Positions 28,271 through 38,579 of a stretch of 64,000 nt of DNA are shown piece by piece. Where the stretch lies: assembly GCA_020628095.1 (NCBI GenBank), contig JAHDFP010000007.1, forward strand, positions 1 to 64,000, given 5' to 3'. The notes beneath the pieces are model-generated. The model was not told the DNA's origin. It saw only the letters and a program-made list of their open reading frames with translations, and made no database searches. Numbering within the stretch: position 1 is the first letter of the stretch; every line of letters starts with the position of its first letter. The stretch is from Saprospiraceae bacterium. Its GTDB lineage: Bacteria > Bacteroidota > Bacteroidia > Chitinophagales > Saprospiraceae. The translations under genes and the position numbers were made by a program.

Positions 28271-28324
28271 TGATTCGATTATAATAGTCCTGAGATTAGC
28301 TGACGCACGTGTATAATAACATCC

Positions 28325-29218
28325 TTATCTCACTTTTGCCAATAAAGTCGCTACGGAAAATCCTGAGATAATATGCCAAATTCCCCACCAAGCGGCAATA
28401 ATCGCCATTCCCCCAAGACCATTAAAAAAACTAAATATTATAAGAAGCCCCAAACCAGAATTTTGAATACCTGTCTCTATAGTTATCGATTTTCTTTCTG
28501 AATGAGACAATCCACTTACAGAACTTATCATGTATCCGCAAAGTAAAGCCAAGCCATTATGCACCAAGACTAAAAGAAATACGACTCCTATATACTGTCT
28601 GAAATATTCTAAGTTACCTAATAGTGCTACTACCACAATTGCCAGAAAAATAAGCATGGACAATTGACGTATCGGTTTTTCTATTTTTTGGGCGACACCT
28701 GACCAATACTTTTTAGTGAGCTCTCCCAGAACTATAGGCACAAAGATGATGATAAAAATGGCAGTAATGACTTGTATCCAATCGACACGGACTAGCTCCA
28801 TAATCTTTTGTGTATCAGAGAACAAGCCTGCATAGAACGTAAACAATAAAGGCGTCAGGATTATAGAAGAGATACTGGAGATGGTTGTCAAGGTAATGGA
28901 AAGCTCTATATGTGCTTTGGCCAGAGCACTGAAAAAATTAGAAATATTTCCACCTGGGCAACAGGCCACTAAGATCATTCCCAATGCAAAACTGGGTTGG
29001 GGCTTCCAGAGATAAATTAACAATAGGGTCGCCAGAGGTAGACATATCCACTGGGATAACAATCCGACAAAAATGCGCTTAGGAGATCTCCATATATTTT
29101 TCAGTACGCCTAGGTCCAAACCCAAGGCCACCCCATACATTATAACAGCCAGACAGACATTGAGCAACCATACCGAAGATTGGTCAAAATTGAGAATAAC
29201 GGTATCTATATCTGTCAT
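28325..29218 (-). CDS. Bile acid:sodium symporter (BASS) family transporter
   Basis: From the ATG at 29218 the protein has 297 residues and nine to ten hydrophobic segments, the normal size for the BASS/SBF family; the ATG at 29239 would add seven polar residues. Family signatures include LVACCPGGNISNFFS in the first repeat and ETGIQNSGLGLL in the second, the two crossing helices that form the sodium and substrate site. Bacterial members carry small organic acids rather than bile acids, so the substrate is unknown. It is divergent from purL, sharing about 125 bp of upstream DNA. Confidence 0.9.
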   Translation of the reverse strand: MTDIDTVILNFDQSSVWLLNVCLAVIMYGVALGLDLGVLKNIWRSPKRIFVGLLSQWICLPLATLLLIYLWKPQPSFALGMILVACCPGGNISNFFSALAKAHIELSITLTTISSISSIILTPLLFTFYAGLFSDTQKIMELVRVDWIQVITAIFIIIFVPIVLGELTKKYWSGVAQKIEKPIRQLSMLIFLAIVVVALLGNLEYFRQYIGVVFLLVLVHNGLALLCGYMISSVSGLSHSERKSITIETGIQNSGLGLLIIFSFFNGLGGMAIIAAWWGIWHIISGFSVATLLAKVR

Positions 29219-29343
29219 GTTATCTGATGGAATAAACAAAGTAGCACCATATCATAAAAAATGAAAACAAATTGAGATTTATTAAACATTTAAAATCAAA
29301 TCAATGAAATTTGTGTGCTTTATACATCAAAGCATATTGTAAT

Positions 29344-32300
29344 ATGATCCTCTTCTTCGGAGATACTTCGCAACAGATATTCGCCGTCCAAACCAAGAAG
29401 GATCTTGACCCCAGCGATATCGAAAAACTAACATGGTTATTTAGTGACGCCACTTTACTGCCGGATAAGTCCATAGACTTCAATTCTATCGGACCTAGGT
29501 CCTCTATGATTACGCCTTGGAGTACTAATGCCGTCGAGATAACTCAAAATATGGGCGTCAATGGTATCATCAGAATCGAAAAATATCTTCCCTCGGACAA
29601 TGTCTCTTACGATAGGATGACCATGCAAATGTATGATAGTCTAGATCAGCAAATTTTTGACAATAACAGCGATCCCCAACCTATCATTCCTATTACCAAT
29701 ATCGCAGCGTATAACGAAGCTGAAGGATTAGCACTTAGTCAGGATGAGATAGAATACTTAGAAGACGTGGCTAGGGTAAAGGGAAGACCTTTGACAGATT
29801 CAGAAGTATTCGGATTTTCTCAGGTCAACAGTGAGCATTGCAGACATAAGATATTTAACGGGACATTCATCATAGATGGCGTAGAGATGGAGCAGTCCTT
29901 ATTTCAACTCATAAAAAAAACGTCTAAGGAAAATCCTAATTCCATAGTTTCGGCTTATAAAGACAATGTCGCTTTTGTAGAAGGGCCGCGATGCATACAA
30001 TTTTCACCCATTGACTATATACGTCCATCTAATTATACAAAGTCAGAATTCGATTCCATTATATCAATAAAGGCAGAAACACATAATTTCCCGACCACTG
30101 TAGAACCCTTCAGCGGAGCAGCCACAGGGTCAGGTGGAGAAATAAGAGATCGTATGGCGGGTGGACAAGGTTCCATCCCTTTAGCTGGTACGGCCGTCTA
30201 TATGACTGCTTATCCGAGAAAAGGAAAACATCGTCCCTGGTCAGAAAATATAAACGCTCGCCCTTGGTTATATCAAACACCACTAGACATCCTCATCAAA
30301 GCCTCCAATGGGGCATCTGATTTTGGTAATAAATTTGGACAGCCTCTCATCTGTGGTTCTTTATTAACCTTTGAGCATGAAGAAGACAATAAAGTCACTG
30401 CCTATGATAAAGTCATTATGCTCGCCGGTGGAATAGGCTATGCCAAAAAATCTCAGGCACAAAAAAAGAAACCGCAAAAAGGAGACACCATTGTTATCAT
30501 GGGTGGCGACAATTATAGAATAGGTATGGGAGGAGCAGCCGTATCCTCCAAAGACACTGGCGATATTGGCTCCTCACTAGAACTAAATGCAGTCCAGAGA
30601 TCGAATCCAGAAATGCAAAAAAGAGTCGCTAACGTAATAAGAGCACTCGTCGAATCCAAAACCAATCCGATCATTTCCATTCACGATCATGGGGCTGGCG
30701 GTCACCTCAACTGTTTGTCAGAGCTCGTAGAAGAAACAGGCGGAAAAATATATATCGACAAATTACCCATAGGAGACCCTACCCTATCAAATAAAGAAAT
30801 CCTCGGCAATGAATCTCAGGAGAGAATGGGACTTATCGTCAATAAAAAAGACCTACAAACTCTCACTGAAATATCACAGAGAGAAAGAGCACCGATATAC
30901 GAAGTTGGAAAAGTCGAAGAAGATTTACATTTTACTTTCGTAAGTGCTGGTGACAAAAATCCTCTGGATCTGAAACTAAGTGAGCTCTTTGGTAACTCAC
31001 CTAAGACGATTCTTACGGATAATACAATTGACAATAAATACGCGGGTATAAATTGCAACCCCGACGAAATAAAGACTTATTTGGAGTCCGTCTTAAGGTT
31101 GGAGTCCGTCGCATGTAAGGATTGGTTGACTAACAAAGTAGATCGCTGTGTCGGAGGGCTTGTTGCTAAACAACAGTGTTGTGGCCCATTACAATTACCA
31201 CTCAATAACGTGGCCGTTATGGCTCTGGACTTTGATGGTCAAGATGGTATAGCAACCGCTATCGGTCATGCGCCCGCTTCCTCACTCATAGATCCTAGAG
31301 AAGGTTCTAAGTTGGCAATTATCGAGGCACTGACTAATATTATCTGGGCTCCTTTACGAGATGGTCTTAAGTCGATATCTCTTTCTGCCAACTGGATGTG
31401 GCCCGCTAAGAATGAAGGCGAAAATGCAAGATTGTATAAAGCGGTAAAATCGATATCAGATTACGCTTGTCAACTGGGTATCAACATACCCACTGGCAAG
31501 GACTCCCTATCCATGAAGCAGAAGTATAAGGACCAAGAAGTCCTATCACCTGGCACTGTCATTATAACAGCAGCGGGACAGTGCTCAGACAGAAACAATA
31601 TCATAGAGCCATGCCTACAAAAAGATGGAGGTGACATTTACTATCTTAATCTATCCCAAGGTGATTATGCTCTGGGGGGGTCAGCGTTCGCACAGACGCA
31701 AAATAGAGTGGGTCTAACCTGTCCTAACGCATCAGAAGCGACTTATCTTTCAGCTTGCTTTGATGCAATACAGAAACTTATAGGTGACAAGACCATTATC
31801 GCAGGTCATGACATTTCTGCTGGAGGAATGATAACCTCGCTTATGGAAATGTGTTTTAGCAATGTAGACGTGGGTGCGGAAATCGACTTATCAGGATTGG
31901 AATCAGATGACGTCATTAAGCTTTTATTTTCAGAAAATCCTGGAATTATTTTTCAGATAAATAAAGGACAGGATGCGGATAGTTTATCGGAGTACGGTAT
32001 TAAGCCAATTAGAATAGGTGAAGTCAATAATAGCAAGTCTCTAACCATCCAAAATCATGAATGGAAACATACTTTTGACATCGACTATTATAAAGATATA
32101 TGGTATGAGACCTCATACCTTATGGATCAAGAACAAACCGCTAACGGCCTAGCAGATGCCCGATATGCTAATTACAAAAAACAACCTCTCACTTTCAAAT
32201 TCCCTGCACATCACACCGGCACTCTACAAAAGAGAAAAGAAAGAGGGCCGCAAGCGGCTGTATTGCGAGAAAAAGGAAGTAATTCTGAGAGAGAACTGGC

Positions 32301-32994
32301 GCATGCCTTATATCTCGCAGGATTTGATGTGAGGGATGTACATGTGACAGACCTTATGACAGGTAGGGAGACCTTAGAGGATGTGCAATTTTTAGGAGCC
32401 GTCGGCGGGTTCTCCAATTCTGATGTCCTAGGCTCCGCCAAGGGATGGGCCGGCGCGATCAAGTATAATGAAAAAGCCAGGAAAGCATTCGACAACTTTT
32501 TTCAGAGAGATGAAGTATTGAGTATAGGCATCTGTAATGGCTGCCAACTATTCGTAGAGTTAGATCTTATAAACCCTAACCATTCTGAGAAATCTAAGAT
32601 GACCTTTAATGATTCTCACAAGCATGAAAGTGCCTTTACATCAGTGACTATTCCTGAAAATAATTCTGTGATGTTATCCACCTTAGCAGGAAGTACGCTG
32701 GGAATATGGATATCACACGGTGAGGGTAAATTTTTGCTCCCAGCATCAGAAGACAACTATAATATTGTCGCCAAATATGGTTACTCAGAATACCCTGCCA
32801 ACCCAAATGGCAGTGACTACAATGCAGCCATGATATGTTCTGAGGATGGAAGACATCTTGCTACGATGCCACATCTGGAGCGGTCCATGTTCCAGTGGAA
32901 TTGGGCTTACTATCCTACTGATCGAAATGATAATGTGAGTCCTTGGTTAGAGGCGTTTATTAATGCGCGTAAGTGGATAGAGGAAAGGACTTAA
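29344..32994 (+). CDS. purL: Phosphoribosylformylglycinamidine synthase (large single-chain PurL)
   Basis: This enzyme converts FGAR to FGAM with ATP and glutamine in step four of purine synthesis. The ATG at 29344 is chosen over a GTG at 29311 because the family begins directly with MILFFGDT-like residues; the product has 1216 residues. Visible are the linker and synthase motifs NSEHCRHKIFNGTF and KAETHNFPTTVEPFSGAATG, the repeated ATP-binding half, and a C-terminal glutamine amidotransferase domain with nucleophile Cys1064 (GICNGCQ) and the His1177/Glu1179 pair (PHLER). This is the proteobacterial-style fused form, not the PurLQS complex. No other pur gene adjoins. No frameshift was seen across 3.6 kb. 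Confidence 0.97.
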   Translation: MILFFGDTSQQIFAVQTKKDLDPSDIEKLTWLFSDATLLPDKSIDFNSIGPRSSMITPWSTNAVEITQNMGVNGIIRIEKYLPSDNVSYDRMTMQMYDSLDQQIFDNNSDPQPIIPITNIAAYNEAEGLALSQDEIEYLEDVARVKGRPLTDSEVFGFSQVNSEHCRHKIFNGTFIIDGVEMEQSLFQLIKKTSKENPNSIVSAYKDNVAFVEGPRCIQFSPIDYIRPSNYTKSEFDSIISIKAETHNFPTTVEPFSGAATGSGGEIRDRMAGGQGSIPLAGTAVYMTAYPRKGKHRPWSENINARPWLYQTPLDILIKASNGASDFGNKFGQPLICGSLLTFEHEEDNKVTAYDKVIMLAGGIGYAKKSQAQKKKPQKGDTIVIMGGDNYRIGMGGAAVSSKDTGDIGSSLELNAVQRSNPEMQKRVANVIRALVESKTNPIISIHDHGAGGHLNCLSELVEETGGKIYIDKLPIGDPTLSNKEILGNESQERMGLIVNKKDLQTLTEISQRERAPIYEVGKVEEDLHFTFVSAGDKNPLDLKLSELFGNSPKTILTDNTIDNKYAGINCNPDEIKTYLESVLRLESVACKDWLTNKVDRCVGGLVAKQQCCGPLQLPLNNVAVMALDFDGQDGIATAIGHAPASSLIDPREGSKLAIIEALTNIIWAPLRDGLKSISLSANWMWPAKNEGENARLYKAVKSISDYACQLGINIPTGKDSLSMKQKYKDQEVLSPGTVIITAAGQCSDRNNIIEPCLQKDGGDIYYLNLSQGDYALGGSAFAQTQNRVGLTCPNASEATYLSACFDAIQKLIGDKTIIAGHDISAGGMITSLMEMCFSNVDVGAEIDLSGLESDDVIKLLFSENPGIIFQINKGQDADSLSEYGIKPIRIGEVNNSKSLTIQNHEWKHTFDIDYYKDIWYETSYLMDQEQTANGLADARYANYKKQPLTFKFPAHHTGTLQKRKERGPQAAVLREKGSNSERELAHALYLAGFDVRDVHVTDLMTGRETLEDVQFLGAVGGFSNSDVLGSAKGWAGAIKYNEKARKAFDNFFQRDEVLSIGICNGCQLFVELDLINPNHSEKSKMTFNDSHKHESAFTSVTIPENNSVMLSTLAGSTLGIWISHGEGKFLLPASEDNYNIVAKYGYSEYPANPNGSDYNAAMICSEDGRHLATMPHLERSMFQWNWAYYPTDRNDNVSPWLEAFINARKWIEERT

Positions 32995-33070
32995 ACTCTC
33001 ATAGTATCAGTCAATCACAAAGAGCAATCTTAATTTATTAGGTCTTAATCTTTGGACATAGAATAATGCG

Positions 33071-35032
33071 CTACCTCAACACCTGATAAGAAACAAAAGC
33101 AAAGAAATAAGCCAGGATCAAAAAGACTATAAACTGCCAGATAGCATACTTCCATGTACCCGTTTCCTTACGTACGATGGCAACGGTACTCATACATTGT
33201 AAGGCAAAAACATAAAATAACAGCAGCGATATAGAAGTCGCAAATGTAAATCGCGGGGCTCCTGTACTAAGTACCTTTTCGTTTTTTAATCGATTGACGA
33301 TGGTAGATTCTTCTTCTGAGCCGATACTATAGATAGTCGATAGAGTCCCGACGAATACTTCTCTTGCAGCAAAAGAACTCAGTAAAGCGATCCCGATTTT
33401 CCAGTCGTAGCCGAGCGGGGCTATGACAGGTTCTATTGTCTTGCCGATATATCCCAGATAAGAGTATTCCAGATCAATGGATTCTTTAGAAATGTCTAAA
33501 TGACTGTACGTTTTTTGGGCTTCCTGATATTGGGCTTCTATGTAGCTGTCTTTCTTGGGACTATTGGTAGACAAAAACCAAAGGATAATGGAAATAGCCA
33601 ATATTACCTTTCCCGCTTCTACCACGAAGGACTTGGTCTTGAGATACACATTATAGAATATGTTACGCCAATTGGGCATTCTGTAGACGGGAAGTTCTAA
33701 CGACCAAAATTGGTTAGATGGGACATTACTTTTCTTGGAAAAGAAATAAGCCATAACCAAGGTAGCCACGACCCCTAGCATATATAATAACAACAAAGCC
33801 AAACCCTGCATACCAAAAAAACTTTCGTCCTTAGGAAAGATGACCGCAATGATGATTGTATAGACGGGCAAGCGGGCACTGCATGTCATCAGTGGTGATG
33901 CCATGATGATGGCTAACCGCTCCTTGGGATTATCTATTGTGCGTGCACTCATTATCGCCGGAATAGAGCAAGCCCAGCTGGACATCAGTGGAATAATACT
34001 CTTACCACTGAGACCAAACTTTCTCAAAAATGCATCCGAAATAAAGGATATCCTCGACAGATATCCGGTATGCTCCAGCAGTCCTAAGAGAAAGAACAAG
34101 ATGGCTATCTGAGGTATAAATATGACCACACCACCTATACCCTGTATCAAGGCATCAGATACCAGATCATTGATCCAGCTATCTGGCAAAACAGAGCGTG
34201 TATAACTAGACAAGTTTGCTATTCCCGCATCTATCCAATCCATAGGATATCCTGACAAAGCAAACACCGCCTGAAAAACTACATATAAGACCGCTAAAAA
34301 TATCAATAGACCATATACAGGATGTAAAAGAATCTTATCCAGTTTTTTACTTGGCACTAGATGATCTATTACTTCTTCTCGTGAGATGACTGATTTGACT
34401 ATAGAGGAAATTGTCTTTTGCCTTTTATGAAATTCGTCATCGACGGTTTCTACATCATTTTCCTGAGGAAAGGCCACTACACGATTATAGCTATTATGGA
34501 TACCATCGTCCTCCACTTTATCATAGAGACTTCTACAGATGGTATTGGGTATTTGAAAATCTTTATTTAAAATCTCTTTTAATTCTTCCAGGCCTTCACC
34601 TGATCGAGAATTCATAATATGGACACCGCAACCTAATTGGTCCGATAGTTTATTGATATCTAAGGTTGTTCTACTTTTCTCCAAGTCGTCTTTAAAATTG
34701 ACAACTAAGAACATAGGGACCTCTAAGTCAGCAATCTCAGAAAACAACATCAAATTATCTTCAAGCTGCATCGCATTAGCGACGAATAAGATGGGATACT
34801 TATGTTCTGCGAATTTTAGGATTTCTGATTTGGCAATGGCCTCCTCTGGCGCTGTAGACTTGAGTGACTTAAGTCCAGGAAGATCTTCTATATCAAACTG
34901 TAGAAACTGACCATGCTTAGAATCTACCGTGACACCGCTATAATTAGCTATTTTCTGATTGAGGCCAGTAAGTAGATTGAATAGACTACTTTTCCCAGAG
35001 TTGGGCTTACCGACGAGTGCAATAGGTTTCAT
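33071..35032 (-). CDS. feoB: Ferrous iron transporter FeoB
   Basis: The product has 653 residues, short for FeoB. The N-terminal GTPase domain has G1 GKPNSGKS (8-15), G3 DLPG (50-53) and G4 NFKD (112-115), followed by a helical GDI-like region to about residue 210. The membrane part has two Gate repeats, the first with SGKSIIPLMSSWACSIPAIMSARTI, and a C-terminal segment with SSFAAREVFVGTLSTIY. It imports Fe(II) across the inner membrane. The start overlaps the stop of feoA by 4 bp. It is convergent with purL, and the 76 bp between them contain no clear terminator. Confidence 0.95.
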   Translation of the reverse strand: MKPIALVGKPNSGKSSLFNLLTGLNQKIANYSGVTVDSKHGQFLQFDIEDLPGLKSLKSTAPEEAIAKSEILKFAEHKYPILFVANAMQLEDNLMLFSEIADLEVPMFLVVNFKDDLEKSRTTLDINKLSDQLGCGVHIMNSRSGEGLEELKEILNKDFQIPNTICRSLYDKVEDDGIHNSYNRVVAFPQENDVETVDDEFHKRQKTISSIVKSVISREEVIDHLVPSKKLDKILLHPVYGLLIFLAVLYVVFQAVFALSGYPMDWIDAGIANLSSYTRSVLPDSWINDLVSDALIQGIGGVVIFIPQIAILFFLLGLLEHTGYLSRISFISDAFLRKFGLSGKSIIPLMSSWACSIPAIMSARTIDNPKERLAIIMASPLMTCSARLPVYTIIIAVIFPKDESFFGMQGLALLLLYMLGVVATLVMAYFFSKKSNVPSNQFWSLELPVYRMPNWRNIFYNVYLKTKSFVVEAGKVILAISIILWFLSTNSPKKDSYIEAQYQEAQKTYSHLDISKESIDLEYSYLGYIGKTIEPVIAPLGYDWKIGIALLSSFAAREVFVGTLSTIYSIGSEEESTIVNRLKNEKVLSTGAPRFTFATSISLLLFYVFALQCMSTVAIVRKETGTWKYAIWQFIVFLILAYFFAFVSYQVLR

Positions 35033-35247
35033 ATTTTGACAAGGTCAATTTGATCAAAATCAGATTTGCGCAGACTTATCATTTTATTGGCAATCGTAAA
35101 GTTGATAAGGCTGGAATAGGAGGGACTGTAATTTTTTATAAGCACAGTACCTAAAGAAATACCATTAGCCAATAGATATTCTCGGAACTGAATGCTCCCA
35201 TTAATGGCGACTATGATGGCTCTTTCTCCGATGTTTATTTCTGACAC
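35029..35247 (-). CDS. feoA: FeoA domain protein
   Basis: This 72-residue cytoplasmic protein has the SH3-like FeoA fold: an opening strand (INIGERAIIVAI), a helix with FREYLLANGISLGT, and closing strands ending in ISLRKSDFDQIDLVKI. FeoA stimulates or stabilises FeoB in ferrous iron uptake. The ATG is the only sensible start, and the 3' end overlaps feoB by 4 bp, so the two are translationally coupled. The 65 bp between feoA and typA contain no terminator that I can identify. Confidence 0.88.
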   Translation of the reverse strand: MSEINIGERAIIVAINGSIQFREYLLANGISLGTVLIKNYSPSYSSLINFTIANKMISLRKSDFDQIDLVKI

Positions 35248-35312
35248 AGTATAGAATAAACAACAAATAAAGAACTTTATCTGGAATTAATCTAAATAAA
35301 TACAGTAATAAA

Positions 35313-37076
35313 TTACATGCTGATCTTTCTCATTCTAAGATTTTCTGGAGTCACTTCCAGATATTCGTCGACTTTGATATATTCCATAGATTCTTCGAGA
35401 GAGAATACAATTTTGGGTGCTAGTTTGTTATTATCATCAGAGCCAGCGGCACGCATATTGTTTAATTTCTTGCCTTTGATGACATTGACTTCCAGATCTA
35501 CATCACGGGTATTCTCTCCTATCACCTGTCCCTTATATACTTTTTCACCTGGCTCTATAAAAAATCGACCTCTATCCTGTAGTCGGTCAAGAGCATAGGC
35601 CAGTGCCTGCCCTTCTACCCCACTGACTATAGAGCCCTTAGTGCGCTCTGTAATTTCACCTTTGAAGGGTTCGTATTTTACAAATCTATGGGTCATCACA
35701 GCCTGACCCGCTGTCGCCGTCAGCATATTATTTCTTAGTCCAATAAGCCCACGCGAAGGAATTTCAAATTCTAAATGTTGTACATCTCCCTTAGGTTCCA
35801 TGACCTTCATCATGCCTTTGCGTTGCGTTACCATTTCTATCACCTTACCAGAATACTCCTCAGGCACGTCTACGACTAATGATTCTATCGGTTCGCAATT
35901 AGCTCCATCGATAGTTTTGAATATAACCTCTGGCTTACCTACTTGTAACTCATAGCCCTCTCTACGCATGGTCTCTATGAGCACAGATAGATGCAGAATA
36001 CCACGACCATATACATTGAACTTGTCTTCCGTATCTGTATCTATAACCCTCAATGCGAGGTTCTTTTCTGTTTCTTTATAAAGTCTATCTCTGAGATGTC
36101 GTGAAGTAACGAATTTGCCTTCCTTACCAAAAAATGGAGAGTTGTTAATAGTAAATAACATAGACATGGTAGGTTCGTCCACCTTGATGTGAGGCAACGC
36201 CTCGGGATTCTCCAGATCTGCAATCGTATCACCTATATCGAAACCATCTATACCTACAATGGCGCAGATGTCTCCACTCCTAGCCTTTTGGACTTTAGCT
36301 TTTCCTAAGCCTTCAAATACAAATAATTCCTTGATTCTAACTTTCTGCGTGGAACCATCTTTTTTGCATAGCATGTAATCCTTACCCACTTCTAAATCTC
36401 CCCTGAATATTCGGCCTATCGCAATCCGACCAGTGAACTTGGAAAAATCCAGAGAGGTAATCTGCATCTGCGGTGTACCCTCATGGTATGGTGCTTCTGG
36501 TATATGATCTAAGACAGCCTGCAATAATGGCACGATATCTTTTGTCTTCTTTTCGTGATCAAAGCTCATCCAACCAAATTTGGATGAACCAAACAAGGTC
36601 ACAAAATCCAACTGCTCCTCAGTCGCCCCAAGATTGAACATCAGATCGAAGACATCACTTTGTACATCTTCGGGTCTACAATTTTCTTTATCGACTTTGT
36701 TGACTACTACAATCGGCTTAAGACCAAGCTCTATCGCTTTGCTCAAGACAAAGCGCGTTTGTGGCATTGGACCTTCGAAAGCATCAACTAATAATAGTAC
36801 CCCATCAGCCATCTTAAGGACACGCTCCACTTCCCCACCGAAATCGGCGTGACCAGGCGTATCTATAATATTAATCTTGACCTCGTTAAATACGGCAGCC
36901 ACATTCTTAGATGTAATAGTGATTCCCCGTTCCCGCTCCAGATCATTATTATCCAGTATTAGTTCTCCTGTGTCCTTGCGTTCGTCGAGGAGCTTGCACT
37001 CGTGTATGATCTTATCTACTAATGTTGTCTTACCATGATCGACATGGGCTATAATAGCTATGTTTCTTATACTCAT
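35313..37076 (-). CDS. typA: Ribosome-associated GTPase TypA/BipA
   Basis: The ATG at 37076 gives a 587-residue protein starting MSIRNIAIIAHVDHGKTT, the family N-terminus; an upstream TTG- or ATG-type start at 37100 would add eight residues ahead of it. Motifs: G1 AHVDHGKTT (10-18), switch region GITITSKN, G3 DTPGHADFGGEVER, G4 NKVD. Elongation-factor-like domains II, III and V follow, then the TypA-specific C-terminal domain (EPSR-type IPSRGLIGLRN, then EYLEVTPENLRMRK). TypA helps ribosome assembly and growth under stress. It is the first gene of a minus-strand group followed by feoA-feoB. Confidence 0.96.
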   Translation of the reverse strand: MSIRNIAIIAHVDHGKTTLVDKIIHECKLLDERKDTGELILDNNDLERERGITITSKNVAAVFNEVKINIIDTPGHADFGGEVERVLKMADGVLLLVDAFEGPMPQTRFVLSKAIELGLKPIVVVNKVDKENCRPEDVQSDVFDLMFNLGATEEQLDFVTLFGSSKFGWMSFDHEKKTKDIVPLLQAVLDHIPEAPYHEGTPQMQITSLDFSKFTGRIAIGRIFRGDLEVGKDYMLCKKDGSTQKVRIKELFVFEGLGKAKVQKARSGDICAIVGIDGFDIGDTIADLENPEALPHIKVDEPTMSMLFTINNSPFFGKEGKFVTSRHLRDRLYKETEKNLALRVIDTDTEDKFNVYGRGILHLSVLIETMRREGYELQVGKPEVIFKTIDGANCEPIESLVVDVPEEYSGKVIEMVTQRKGMMKVMEPKGDVQHLEFEIPSRGLIGLRNNMLTATAGQAVMTHRFVKYEPFKGEITERTKGSIVSGVEGQALAYALDRLQDRGRFFIEPGEKVYKGQVIGENTRDVDLEVNVIKGKKLNNMRAAGSDDNNKLAPKIVFSLEESMEYIKVDEYLEVTPENLRMRKISM

Positions 37077-37324
37077 TATCTCCTTTATAAGCAGGCGCAA
37101 ATGTCGCTTATTATTTCAATAATTGTAATATGTTATCCAAAAGATTGAAAAGCTTAATTTTAGAGGGACTTTATAGCTAACAATCGAGTCAATGTCTTTA
37201 ATAGTCATTTAGCCATTTATTCTCAAGAAACTTAATGGACAATGCTACGTTATTACAGACCACGCTTCTTCTATTAGTAAGATCAATAACTGACGGATAA
37301 GAAAGACAGAAGCAATAATAAATT

Positions 37325-38527
37325 ATGCCATCAAAAAAAATCACTCTTCAAAATAACAGAGGTTACTCTCTATCAGCCAAATTAGAATTGCCTGCCACTA
37401 AGCCCCGAGCCTTTGCCATTTTCGCACATTGTTTTACCTGTACCAAGAATCTCTCTGCCGTCAGGAATATTGCTAAGACTCTTAATCTAGCAGGGTTTGG
37501 TGTATTGAGATTTGACTTTACAGGATTAGGAGATAGTGAAGGTGATTTTTCGGATACTAACTTTACCTCTAATGTCGAAGACCTTATTTCAGTCTCGGAA
37601 TTTCTGGCTCAAGAATATGAGGCACCTAAGCTTCTTATTGGTCATTCGCTAGGTGGAGCGGCCGTATTATTTGCCAGTCTGGAGATTCCTACCGTAGAGG
37701 CTATCGCCACCATCGGCGCACCCTTTGGTCCAGATCATGTCCAGCACCTTTTTGATAGACATATAGAAGAAATAGAACAGGAGGGATCTGCAGAGGTGAA
37801 AATCGGCGGAAGACCTTTTAGAGTAAAAAGGCAGTTTCTGGATGATATCAATAATAAGAATATCTCAGAGACATTAGAGTCAGTAGATAAGGCGTTGCTG
37901 ATATTTCATTCTCCACAGGATATGACCGTAACGATAGATAACGCCAAAAAGATGTATCAAGCGGCAAGGCATCCTAAGAGTTTCGTATCTCTGGATGGTG
38001 CAGATCATTTGCTGACAGAACGCAAAGACTCTATATACGTGGGAAAGGTGATTGCAGCATGGGCCACGCGATATGTGCATCATGCAGACCAAAGCCCTTA
38101 TGATGACAAATATGATTTTGGACAAGTCAAAGTAACCCTGGGGCCAACAGGATTTACCTCTCAGGTAAACACGGGAGAGCATATATTCATAGCAGATGAG
38201 CCTACGGCACTCGGAGGTGACGATCTAGGTCCGACGCCTTATGACCTCTTATTATCTTCTCTGGGAACTTGTACGGCTATGACCTTACGCATGTATGCTA
38301 ACAGAAAAGAATGGCCCTTGGATGGTGTAGAGGTCGTCCTCAATCATAGAAAAGAAGCAGATCCAGAAAATAGCAAGCAAAAGATAGATGTCATAGAAAG
38401 AAGTATCAAAATCAAAGGCGTACAAGATGAGGATAAAGTAAAAAGACTACTTCAGATCGCTGACAAATGCCCTGTGCATAAGACCTTATCGAGCCAAAAT
38501 AAAATAGTTACTCATTTGAGTGATTAG
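37325..38527 (+). CDS. Bifunctional alpha/beta hydrolase - OsmC family fusion protein
   Basis: The product has 400 residues in two domains. Residues 1 to about 250 form an alpha/beta hydrolase with nucleophile Ser108 in GHSLGG and a late His in DGADHLL. Residues about 265-400 form an OsmC/Ohr-like domain (LGPTGFTSQV, LGGDDLGPTPYDLLLSSLG) with the two redox cysteines Cys316 (GTCTAM) and Cys382 (CPVH). OsmC domains reduce organic hydroperoxides with thiols; the hydrolase half may release acyl or peroxy-acyl substrates. The fusion occurs elsewhere in bacteria. The 224 bp upstream shows no other gene. Three plus-strand genes follow at short distances. Confidence 0.92.
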   Translation: MPSKKITLQNNRGYSLSAKLELPATKPRAFAIFAHCFTCTKNLSAVRNIAKTLNLAGFGVLRFDFTGLGDSEGDFSDTNFTSNVEDLISVSEFLAQEYEAPKLLIGHSLGGAAVLFASLEIPTVEAIATIGAPFGPDHVQHLFDRHIEEIEQEGSAEVKIGGRPFRVKRQFLDDINNKNISETLESVDKALLIFHSPQDMTVTIDNAKKMYQAARHPKSFVSLDGADHLLTERKDSIYVGKVIAAWATRYVHHADQSPYDDKYDFGQVKVTLGPTGFTSQVNTGEHIFIADEPTALGGDDLGPTPYDLLLSSLGTCTAMTLRMYANRKEWPLDGVEVVLNHRKEADPENSKQKIDVIERSIKIKGVQDEDKVKRLLQIADKCPVHKTLSSQNKIVTHLSD

Positions 38528-38579
38528 AACATAATAAAATGGTAAACTTTGTAGCAAGTAATCTTGTTTTTTAAAGTAT

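Noticed and set aside
33001-33070. Terminator between convergent purL and feoB
   Set aside because: No stem longer than a few base pairs and no T-run was found, though one would be expected.
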